DNA of 64,000 nucleotides from Pseudomonas sp. PIC25. Lineage in GTDB: Bacteria > Pseudomonadota > Gammaproteobacteria > Pseudomonadales > Pseudomonadaceae. The notes under the pieces are model-generated. The model saw only the letters and a list, made by a program, of their open reading frames with translations. It did no database searches and had not been told where the DNA came from. The stretch is taken from positions 1-64,000 of the forward strand of contig NZ_MUJY01000168.1 in assembly GCF_002286785.1 (NCBI RefSeq), written 5' to 3'. The position numbers and the translations under genes are program-made. Positions within the stretch are counted from its first letter, which is position 1. Each line of letters opens with the position of its first letter. This document shows positions 57,357 through 64,000 of this stretch, one piece after another.

Positions 57357-58637
57357 ATGACCGAGCACGAAGATACCCCTCATGTCGCCCACGGCGAAAA
57401 ACTGCAGAAAGTCCTGGCACGCATGGGCCTGGGCTCGCGGCGCGACATCGAAAGCTGGATCGGCGAAGGCCGGGTCAAGGTCAATGGCGCGGTCGCCAGC
57501 CTTGGCCAGCGCGTCGATTCTCATGACGCCATCAGCGTCGACGGCCGCCTGCTCAAGCGCGAAGAAGCCACCGAGACGGTGCGCCGCGTCCTCATCTACA
57601 ACAAGCCGGAAGGCGAAGTCTGCACTCGCGACGATCCGGAAGGCCGGCCGACCGTCTTCGACCGCCTGCCGCGCCTGAAAGCGGGGCGCTGGATCAACAT
57701 CGGTCGCCTCGACATCAACACCACTGGCCTGCTGCTGTTCACCACCGACGGCGAACTGGCCAACCGCCTGATGCACCCGTCCTACGAGATGGACCGCGAG
57801 TACGCTGTGCGTGTGCGTGGCGAAGTCACCGAGGAAATGATCGAGCGCCTGAAGACCGGGGTGATGCTGGAAGACGGTCCCGCTCGCTTCACCGACATCC
57901 AGGAAGCGCCCGGTGGCGAAGGCTTCAACCACTGGTTCCACTGCGTGGTGATGGAAGGTCGTAACCGTGAAGTACGTCGCCTCTGGGAATCCCAGGGGTT
58001 GGTGGTAAGCCGCCTGAAGCGAGTACGTTTCGGTCCGGTATTCCTCACATCCGAGCTGAGCATGGGCCGCTGGCGCGAGATGGGGCAGGGCGAGATCGAC
58101 ATCCTCAGCGCCGAAGTCGGCCTGAAGCCGGTTCCGCTGCCGGAAATGAAGGGTAAGTTCCGCGAAAAGCTGGAGCGTCTGCAGCGCAAGTCGGCCAAGC
58201 CGGTGGTGCCGCGCGGGCGTGCGCCCCGGCGTGAAGACGGCGACAGACCGGCACGCGTGCTACGCGATCCGGAAACCGGCAAGCCGATGCGCACACCACG
58301 CCCTGAGGGTAACGAGCGCCCGGCTCCTGCCCCTCGTTCTGAGGGCGGCGAGCGTCCGGCTCGCGCGCCGCGTTCCGAGGGCAGTGATCGCCCGGCCCGT
58401 CCACCGCGTCCGCAGGGCGAGCGCCAGACACCTGCGCGGGAGCGCAAGTCGGGCGGAACCCCATTGGCCGAGCGTCCGCGTGACGTGAATAAAAAGCGTC
58501 CGGTCAAGCAGGAGCGTCCGACGCCAGAGCTGACCGAGCGCCCGTCCCGCAAACCCAAGTCAGCACCCGCCCCAGCCAAGCGCCGCGGCCCGCCGCCGAG
58601 CGAAGGGCAGCGCCCGGGGTTTGGACGCAAGCGTTGA
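57357..58637 (+). CDS. rluB: 23S rRNA pseudouridine synthase with long disordered tail
   Basis: A 426-residue RsuA/RluB-family enzyme that makes pseudouridine 2605 of 23S rRNA. The S4 domain is at about 14-60 ([20 protein letters not shown]), and the catalytic Asp is in [13 protein letters not shown] (about 120-132). After residue 275 comes a basic Arg/Pro/Glu tail of about 150 residues with imperfect repeats ([16 protein letters not shown] type). Ribosomal proximity or RNA binding is the likely role of the tail. GGGAGGT precedes the start at 57357. Confidence 0.93.
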   Translation: MTEHEDTPHVAHGEKLQKVLARMGLGSRRDIESWIGEGRVKVNGAVASLGQRVDSHDAISVDGRLLKREEATETVRRVLIYNKPEGEVCTRDDPEGRPTVFDRLPRLKAGRWINIGRLDINTTGLLLFTTDGELANRLMHPSYEMDREYAVRVRGEVTEEMIERLKTGVMLEDGPARFTDIQEAPGGEGFNHWFHCVVMEGRNREVRRLWESQGLVVSRLKRVRFGPVFLTSELSMGRWREMGQGEIDILSAEVGLKPVPLPEMKGKFREKLERLQRKSAKPVVPRGRAPRREDGDRPARVLRDPETGKPMRTPRPEGNERPAPAPRSEGGERPARAPRSEGSDRPARPPRPQGERQTPARERKSGGTPLAERPRDVNKKRPVKQERPTPELTERPSRKPKSAPAPAKRRGPPPSEGQRPGFGRKR

Positions 58638-58650
58638 TCGGTCCGAAATG

Positions 58651-58682
58651 AAAAGAGGGGCTCATGCGAGCCCCTCTTTTTG
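58651..58682. terminator. bidirectional terminator after rluB
   Basis: AAAAGAGGGGCTC-ATGC-GAGCCCCTCTTTT, a perfect 13-bp stem with A and T runs on both sides. It serves rluB and also the convergent diguanylate cyclase gene. Confidence 0.92.
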
Positions 58683-58700
58683 TCCTGCTTTTGAATGAAG

Positions 58701-59627
58701 TCAGCCAGCCATCGTCAGCCGATTGCGACCGCTGCGCTTGGCGGCATAGAGCGCGTTGTCGGCGCGGCGCAGCAGGCTGTCGACCGATTCGCCGGGCAGC
58801 AGGCTGGCGCAACCGAGGCTGATCGACAGTTCGATCGGGTGCCCCTGGACGAGGAACTGCAACTGGAATACAGCCTTGCGCAGACGCTCCCCGATCATTT
58901 CCGCCGCCTCGCGGCTGGTGTTCGACAGCAGTACGAGGAATTCCTCGCCACCGAAGCGGAACACCATGTCGACGTTGCGCAGTTGTTCTTTCAGGGTGGT
59001 GGCCACGGCTTTCAGCACTTCGTCGCCAGTGCTGTGGCCGTAGGTGTCGTTGATGCGCTTGAAGTGGTCCAGGTCGAGCATCAGTAGCGACAGCGGCTGC
59101 AGATGCCGGCGGGCCATGTCCACTTCCCGTTGTAGAACCTGATCCATGGCGATGCGGTTGCCGGTGTCGGTCAGCGGGTCGCGCAGGGCGTTCTGGATCG
59201 CCCGGCGATAAAGCAGCGCATTGCGCAGCGGGAACATCAGGCTGGCGAGCAGGGACTCCAGTTGAGCCAGGTCGTGATCGCTGAAGCGCTGGTTGCGACG
59301 GAGCGTCAGTTCGCCGAGGTATTCGCTGTCATGGCTGAGGCGGTAACCGGCCGAGTGGCTGGCGCGCTTGCCGAACTCGAGGCGAAGGTCGCTGCCCTGA
59401 TGCAGATAGGTGAGGGCATCCAGCGGAATCAGCCGCTGTACTTCGCGAAAGAAGAGATCGAGGATGCGCTCGGCTTCCAGGCTGGTCTGCAACTGCAGGC
59501 TGAGTTGGCGCTGGAGTTCGGCGAGACTGATCGGCTGGCGAGCGTTCTGGCGCGTATTGGCGAAGCCCATGCGCTGCAGTTTGGCTGCATCGAAATCGAT
59601 CGTGTTGTTTTGCGGGAGCTGGCCCAT
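58701..59627 (-). CDS. diguanylate cyclase with product-inhibition site
   Basis: A 308-residue protein: an N-terminal GAF-like region (about 45-135, LQTSLEAERILDLFFREVQRL) and a GGDEF domain (about 145-305). The active site is GGEEF (226-230) and RNVD five residues before it (217-220) is the inhibitory RxxD site, so the protein should both make cyclic di-GMP and be held back by it. AAGGTG precedes the start at 59627, better than the one at 59684. Signal sensed by the N-terminus unknown. Confidence 0.88.
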   Translation of the reverse strand: MGQLPQNNTIDFDAAKLQRMGFANTRQNARQPISLAELQRQLSLQLQTSLEAERILDLFFREVQRLIPLDALTYLHQGSDLRLEFGKRASHSAGYRLSHDSEYLGELTLRRNQRFSDHDLAQLESLLASLMFPLRNALLYRRAIQNALRDPLTDTGNRIAMDQVLQREVDMARRHLQPLSLLMLDLDHFKRINDTYGHSTGDEVLKAVATTLKEQLRNVDMVFRFGGEEFLVLLSNTSREAAEMIGERLRKAVFQLQFLVQGHPIELSISLGCASLLPGESVDSLLRRADNALYAAKRSGRNRLTMAG

Positions 59628-59866
59628 GCTGCGGCACCTTGAATGCGCGTGGAGCGACGACGAAGGTTCTAGAGCGAATTCCATGCCATCTCCTCGATAC
59701 CTTGATTATTTCTTTCTAAATCAATGGGTTGAATAACGATGAGCGACACGGTCGGCCATTTCTTGCCGGTAACCTGACAGAAAGATGGCAATTTGATGCC
59801 GTTCGCTATGTCGACGACGCCGGTTTACCGGCGGGGGGGAGGCGGCGACCGCATTGGCCGCCGTGG

Positions 59867-59893
59867 CAGCCTGTGCGGGAGCCGCACAGGCTG
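59867..59893 (-). terminator. hairpin after the SDR gene
   Basis: CAGCCTGTGCGG-GAG-CCGCACAGGCTG, a perfect 12-bp stem with a 3-base loop, eight bases beyond the SDR stop on the minus strand. No T run. The rest of 59628-59866 shows no gene. Confidence 0.6.
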
Positions 59894-59900
59894 GGGGAGG

Positions 59901-60641
59901 TTATTGCGCGTCGAAGGTCTGGCCGTTCACGCCGGTACTGTCCGGGCCCATCAGGTACAGATAGACCGGCATAATCTGCTCCGGTTCCGGGTTCTTGATC
60001 GGATTCTCGCCAGGGTAGGCTTGGGCGCGCATATCCGTGCGGGTCGCGCCCGGGTTGACGCTATTGGCGCGAACGGCACAAGTGCCTTCCACCTCGTCGG
60101 CCAGTACCTGCATCAGCCCCTCGGTGGCGAATTTGGAGACGGCGTAGGCGCCCCAATAGGCGCGTCCCTTGCGGCCGACGCTGCTGGATGTGAAGACCAC
60201 CGACGCATCGCTGGAAAGCTTCAGCAGCGGCAGCATCACGCTGGTGAGCATGAACATGGCATTCACGTTGACCTGCATGACACGCATGAAGTTGTCGCCC
60301 GACAGCTGCTCGAGCGGTGTGCGCGGGCCGATGATGGCAGCATTGTGCAGCAGCCCATCCAGGCGGCCGAATTCACGCTCCACCGTCGCCGCCAGTTCGT
60401 CGTACTGGTGCGGCATGGCGGTTTCGAGGTTGAACGGGATGATTGCCGGCTGCGGGTGGCCGGCGGCTTCGATCTCGTCGTAGATGCGCGTCAGATGCTC
60501 TTCCGTCTTGCCCAGCAGCAGCACGGTGGCGCCATGGGCGGCGAAGGTCTTCGCCGCGGCGGCGCCAATGCCCCGGCCGGCGCCGGTGACCAGGATCACC
60601 CGGTCCTTGAGCAGATCGGGGCGGGCGGAATATTGGAACAT
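59901..60641 (-). CDS. yciK: YciK-type short-chain dehydrogenase
   Basis: A 246-residue SDR. TGAGRGIG (20-27), NNA-like LHNAAIIG, catalytic Tyr-Lys in YWGAYAVSKFATEGL (Tyr about 163, Lys 167). It starts MFQYSARPDLLKDRVILVTG, as in YciK-type oxidoreductases. It follows mupP in the same direction, an order conserved in pseudomonads. Substrate unknown. Confidence 0.9.
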   Translation of the reverse strand: MFQYSARPDLLKDRVILVTGAGRGIGAAAAKTFAAHGATVLLLGKTEEHLTRIYDEIEAAGHPQPAIIPFNLETAMPHQYDELAATVEREFGRLDGLLHNAAIIGPRTPLEQLSGDNFMRVMQVNVNAMFMLTSVMLPLLKLSSDASVVFTSSSVGRKGRAYWGAYAVSKFATEGLMQVLADEVEGTCAVRANSVNPGATRTDMRAQAYPGENPIKNPEPEQIMPVYLYLMGPDSTGVNGQTFDAQ

Positions 60642-60750
60642 CGTTGTCTCCTTCGGAGAGCGGCGAGCGTCACGTCGCCATTATCAAGAAGCAAAAGAAT
60701 GAGCTTTGCCGTGGCATGCTGTCGGCCCCAGGCTAGCTTGCGGCTGCCGC

Positions 60751-61422
60751 TTAGCAGCTACACATCGCCTGATCGAGCAGTCGGCGCAGTTCCAGGGGGT
60801 GCTCGATCACGGCATCGGCGCCCCAGCTGCGTGGGTTGTCCTCGGGGTGGATATAACCGTAGGTCACTGCCACCGTACGGGTGCCGGCGGCGCGTCCGGA
60901 TTCGATGTCGCGCAGGTCGTCGCCGACGAACAGCACGCTGGCCGGGTCCAGGCCAAGCTGGCTGCAGGCAAGGAGCAGCGGTTCCGGGTCGGGTTTGCTG
61001 TTCTTCACGTGATCGGGGCAGACCAGCACCGCCGAGCGTTCGGCCAGGCCGAGCTGCTGCATTATGGGTCCGGCATAGCGCACCGGTTTATTGGTCACCA
61101 CGCCCCAGATCAGTTTGGCCCGCTCGATATCTTCCAGCAGTTCGGCCATGCCCTCGAAGAAGCGCGTACGCACGGCGCAGTGATTCTGGTAACGCTCGAG
61201 GAACTCCAGGCGCAACACCTCGAACTCGGGCGAGAAGGGATCCACATCGAAGGCGTTGATGACCATGGCCCGGGCGCCGCCGGAGACCACGTCGCGCACC
61301 TGGGTTTCGTCCACCGGGGGCAGGGCGCGGGCTTCGCGCATCGCCTGGACCACCGCGACGAAGTCCGGTGCCGTGTCGAGCAGGGTGCCGTCCATGTCGA
61401 AAAGAACCGCTCTCAGGCGCAT
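60751..61422 (-). CDS. mupP: N-acetylmuramic acid 6-phosphate phosphatase MupP
   Basis: A 223-residue HAD phosphatase with DMDGT at 9-13 (nucleophile and acid Asp), VVTNK as motif II, and the [15 protein letters not shown] metal motif. The start at 61422 begins at the HAD motif; the open frame extends upstream into ubiG. In P. aeruginosa the gene in this position, between ubiG and yciK, is mupP, which dephosphorylates MurNAc-6-P in peptidoglycan recycling. The alternative is phosphoglycolate phosphatase Gph; the context decides for MupP. Confidence 0.88.
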   Translation of the reverse strand: MRLRAVLFDMDGTLLDTAPDFVAVVQAMREARALPPVDETQVRDVVSGGARAMVINAFDVDPFSPEFEVLRLEFLERYQNHCAVRTRFFEGMAELLEDIERAKLIWGVVTNKPVRYAGPIMQQLGLAERSAVLVCPDHVKNSKPDPEPLLLACSQLGLDPASVLFVGDDLRDIESGRAAGTRTVAVTYGYIHPEDNPRSWGADAVIEHPLELRRLLDQAMCSC

Positions 61423-61430
61423 AAGACTGC

Positions 61431-62129
61431 TCACTCCTCGCGCAGGGTTTGAATCATGTAATTGACGTCGACGTCCGCTTCCAGCTTGTAGTGCTTGGTC
61501 AGCGGGTTGTAGGTGAGGCCGATGATGTCCTCCACCTGCAGGCCGGCGGCGCGGCACCAGGCACCCAGTTCGGACGGCCGGATGAACTTGCGGAAGTCAT
61601 GGGTGCCGCGTGGTAGCAGGCGCAGCACGTATTCGGCGCCGATCACGGCGAACAGGTAGGCCTTGGGGTTGCGGTTGATGGTGGAGAAGAACACTTGTCC
61701 GCCGGGCTTGACCAGGCGATGGCAGGCGCGGATCACCGAGGCCGGGTCGGGGACGTGCTCGAGCATTTCCAGGCAGGTGACCACCTCGAACGTGCCGGGC
61801 ATCTCCTCGGCCAGTGCTTCGGCGGTGATCTGCCGGTATTCCACTTCCACGCCGGACTCGAGCTGGTGCAGCTGTGCGACCGCCAGGGGCGCCTCGCCCA
61901 TGTCGATACCGGTGACGGTGGCGCCGCGCTTGGCCATGGCTTCGCTGAGGATGCCGCCGCCGCAGCCGACGTCGAGCACCTTCTTGCCGGCGAGCTGGAC
62001 GCGCTCGTCAATCCAGTTCACACGCAACGGGTTGATGTCGTGCAGCGGCTTGAACTCGCTCTCGCGATCCCACCAGCGATGGGCCAGGGCTTCGAATTTA
62101 GCGATTTCGGCGTGGTCGACGTTGCTCAT
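61431..62129 (-). CDS. ubiG: ubiquinone biosynthesis O-methyltransferase
   Basis: A 232-residue class I methyltransferase. [27 protein letters not shown] is split by the SAM site (VLDVGCGGG about 50-58), with the C-terminal [20 protein letters not shown] typical of UbiG. It performs both O-methylations of ubiquinone at the membrane. mupP follows eight bases later. Confidence 0.95.
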   Translation of the reverse strand: MSNVDHAEIAKFEALAHRWWDRESEFKPLHDINPLRVNWIDERVQLAGKKVLDVGCGGGILSEAMAKRGATVTGIDMGEAPLAVAQLHQLESGVEVEYRQITAEALAEEMPGTFEVVTCLEMLEHVPDPASVIRACHRLVKPGGQVFFSTINRNPKAYLFAVIGAEYVLRLLPRGTHDFRKFIRPSELGAWCRAAGLQVEDIIGLTYNPLTKHYKLEADVDVNYMIQTLREE

Positions 62130-62258
62130 AGTGATTCCTGAAGCTGGGCGTGAGGGCCGGTTCCGAAACGTGCATCTTGCCAGTTTCGTGCCGGCCCGTG
62201 AGCGCCACGGGGCGGCTCGGGGTTGAGGCAGTTTGTCGCAGTGCCCCCAGGGGGCGGT

Positions 62259-63593
62259 TCAATTGTGCCGGGGCGCGGCGATCTTCGCGCCCCAGTCGCG
62301 GGCCTTGGCGCCCAGTCGTTCTTCGTCCAGGCGGGTCAGGCGGCCCTGGTCGAGCAACTGCTTGCCGCCGACCCAGACGTGCTTCACGCAGTCGCGACCG
62401 CTGGCATAGATCAGTTGCGACACCGGGTCGTAGATCGGCTGCTGGGCCAGCCCGGACAGATCGAAGGCGGCGAGGTCGGCGAACTTGCCGATTTCCAGCG
62501 AGCCGGTACAGTCGTCGATGCCCAGGGCGCGAGCACCGTTCAGGGTGGCCATGCGCAGCGCGCGATGGGCATCCAGGGCGGTGGCCGAAGCGGCCACGGC
62601 TTTCGCCAGCAGCGCGGCTGTGCGGGTCTCGCCGAGCAGGTCCAGGTCGTTATTGCTCGCCGCGCCGTCGGTGCCGACGGCAACGTTGACGCCGGCCTGC
62701 CAGAGCCGCTCGACCGGGCAGAAACCGCTGGCCAGCTTGAGGTTCGATTCGGGGCAGTGGATGACACTGCTGTTGCTTTCCACCAGCAGGGCCAGGTCGT
62801 CGTCGTTCACCTGGGTCATGTGCACGGCCTGGAAGCGCGGGCCGAGCAGGCCGAGGCGGGCCAGGCGTGCCAGCGGACGCTCGCCGTTCTGGCCGAGGGC
62901 CTGCTGCACCTCGAAGGCGGTCTCCTGCACGTGCATATGGATGTTGGCATCCAACTGGTCGGCCAGCATGCGCACGTTTTCCAGCTTGTCGTCGCTGACC
63001 GAGTAGGGCGCGTGCGGGCCGAAGGCCACCTTGATACGGGAGTGGTGCTTGAGGTCGTCGAACAGCGCCACGCCCTTGCGCAGCGCTTCGGCGGCATCGC
63101 GAGCGCCGGGCGTCGGAAAATCGAGGACGGGAATGCAGATCTGTGCCCGAATGCCGTTCTTGTGGACCAGCTCGCTGGCGACTTCCGGATAGAAGTACAT
63201 ATCGGAGAAACAGGTGATGCCACCCTTGAGCTGTTCGGCAATGGCCAGCTCGGTGCCGTCGCGGACGAACGCCTCGTCCACCCAGCGGGCTTCGGCCGGC
63301 CAGATGTGCTGTTCCAGCCAGGTCATCAATGGCAGGTCGTCGGCCAAGCCGCGGAACAGCGTCATCGCGGCGTGCCCGTGAGCGTTGATCAGGCCGGGAG
63401 CGAGCAGCATTCCGGGCAATTCGCGTACATCATTGCAAGCATGCCGGAGCGCCTCGGCGCGGGGGGCAATCAGGGCAATGCGGCCGTCGCGGATGCCCAG
63501 TGCATGCTCCTGGAGGACGACGCCGGCGGGTTCGACCGGCACCAGCCAGGTCGGCAGGAGCAGGAGGTCGAGCGGGGCGGCGGGGTCATGCAT
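62259..63593 (-). CDS. mtaD: 5-methylthioadenosine/S-adenosylhomocysteine deaminase
   Basis: A 444-residue amidohydrolase of the TrzN/MtaD type. Metal ligands: His-Gly-His in [11 protein letters not shown], His in HMTQVNDDD, and the Asp of [14 protein letters not shown]. It deaminates methylthioadenosine (or SAH) to its inosine form, the first step of the Pseudomonas methylthioadenosine route. Divergent from mtnA, which fits this path. Confidence 0.94.
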   Translation of the reverse strand: MHDPAAPLDLLLLPTWLVPVEPAGVVLQEHALGIRDGRIALIAPRAEALRHACNDVRELPGMLLAPGLINAHGHAAMTLFRGLADDLPLMTWLEQHIWPAEARWVDEAFVRDGTELAIAEQLKGGITCFSDMYFYPEVASELVHKNGIRAQICIPVLDFPTPGARDAAEALRKGVALFDDLKHHSRIKVAFGPHAPYSVSDDKLENVRMLADQLDANIHMHVQETAFEVQQALGQNGERPLARLARLGLLGPRFQAVHMTQVNDDDLALLVESNSSVIHCPESNLKLASGFCPVERLWQAGVNVAVGTDGAASNNDLDLLGETRTAALLAKAVAASATALDAHRALRMATLNGARALGIDDCTGSLEIGKFADLAAFDLSGLAQQPIYDPVSQLIYASGRDCVKHVWVGGKQLLDQGRLTRLDEERLGAKARDWGAKIAAPRHN

Positions 63594-63658
63594 GGCAGGC
63601 GTCCTTGGGCGGTCGTCGAAGATGCCGCAGTATACCCGAGCACCCCGGCGGGCGGCTC

Positions 63659-63665
63659 GCTATAA
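63659..63665 (+). promoter_or_regulatory. TATAAT -10 element before mtnA
   Basis: CTATAATC lies 36-43 bases upstream of the mtnA start, in the mtaD-mtnA divergon. A clear -35 was not seen. Confidence 0.4.
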
Positions 63666-63701
63666 TCCCCGCTTTTTCGTTTCAGGATACGAGGTGTAGC
63701 C

Positions 63702-64000
63702 ATGCGCGAGCGATTGCTGGCAGCGGAGAAGGTCAAGGCCATTGAGTGGCGGGATGGCAGGCTGCATCTGCTGGATCAGCGTCTGTTGCCGTCCGAGGAG
63801 CGCTGGCTGGCCTACGACTCCGCCGAGGCCGTGGCCGGGGCGATTCGCAGCATGGCGGTCCGCGGGGCTCCGGCCATTGGCATCAGTGCCGCCTACGGCG
63901 TGGTGCTGGGTCTGCGTGCCCGGCTCGCGGAGGGGGGCGATTGGCGTGCTGCGCTGGAGAGCGATTTCGACGTCTTGGCGGCTTCCCGGCCCACGGCGGT
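63702..64000 (+). CDS. mtnA: methylthioribose-1-phosphate isomerase, 5' part
   Basis: The first 99 residues of an MtnA-type isomerase; the window ends inside the gene. [18 protein letters not shown] (about 50-67) is the family motif. It converts 5-methylthioribose-1-phosphate to methylthioribulose-1-phosphate in methionine salvage, after MtaD-type deamination. In P. aeruginosa the next gene is gyrA. Confidence 0.93.
   Translation, partial: MRERLLAAEKVKAIEWRDGRLHLLDQRLLPSEERWLAYDSAEAVAGAIRSMAVRGAPAIGISAAYGVVLGLRARLAEGGDWRAALESDFDVLAASRPTA

Noticed and set aside
60751-61422. Naming this HAD phosphatase gph
   Set aside because: Sequence alone fits Gph too, but the position between ubiG and yciK is that of mupP in pseudomonads.

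Overview
The window is a chromosomal segment of a high-GC Pseudomonas, most likely a member of the P. aeruginosa lineage. Three things point there: the gltBFGK-oprB / hexR-zwf-pgl-eda glucose locus, the cpxSR-like block next to trkH, and the mtnA-mtaD-ubiG-mupP-yciK block all have the content and order known from P. aeruginosa. Interspersed repeats, a metE inserted beside metR, a rearranged glp cluster and an orphan effector/chaperone-like pair suggest a related species rather than P. aeruginosa itself. This assignment rests on recalled gene order, not on a search.

Layout. 1-9 kb: Tsx-like outer-membrane channel plus NCS2 purine permease, gamma-glutamyltranspeptidase lipoprotein, a small helix-hairpin-helix protein, and a large divergent class A penicillin-binding protein. 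9-13.5 kb: small metabolic genes (three VOC proteins, OpgC, aldo/keto reductase, membrane-tethered SDR). 13.5-16 kb: a two-gene unit encoding a 623-residue multi-membrane protein with a type III effector/translocator architecture, overlapped by a CesT-like chaperone gene; this is the most unusual part. 16-25.5 kb: metR/metE divergon, an alpha/beta hydrolase, then glycerol catabolism (glpD, glpR, ybaK-glpK) with no glpF or glpM. 25.5-39 kb: housekeeping genes: DUF962, AraC regulator, TrkH, YkgJ-like, nitroreductase, a Cpx-like envelope-stress system with its Spy/CpxP partner, YciI, YciB, PHP ribonuclease, YciO, a PA2779-like protein, trpS, scpA, scpB. 39-57 kb: the carbohydrate locus: mgsA, gap, edd-glk-gltR-gtrS, gltBFGK, oprB, a hexose-6-P mutarotase, hexR, zwf-pgl-eda. 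57-64 kb: rluB with a long disordered tail, a diguanylate cyclase, yciK, mupP, ubiG, mtaD and the 5' part of mtnA.

How the genes work together. Glucose crosses the outer membrane through OprB, is bound by GltB, imported by GltFGK, phosphorylated by Glk, oxidised by Zwf and Pgl, split by Edd and Eda, and the resulting glyceraldehyde-3-P enters via Gap. HexR (TTGT-N7-ACAA boxes between gap and edd and directly before gltR, a weaker one before zwf) and GltR/GtrS control the set. GlpR-like palindromes sit before glpD and over the ybaK start, so ybaK-glpK appears to be a GlpR-controlled operon. A GTAAA-N6-GTAAA box precedes the CpxP-like gene, and TGAG-N5-CTCA/TTCA boxes lie between metR and metE.

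Repeats. Two REP families (a GTAGGAGCGA..TCGC type and a CCGGATTGCGC..TATCCGGGC type) fill many intergenic gaps. A third family, about 170-230 bp with 18-bp inverted ends, resembles a MITE; two copies begin on the stop codon of trpS and eda. No tRNA, rRNA, CRISPR array, insertion sequence or prophage was seen.
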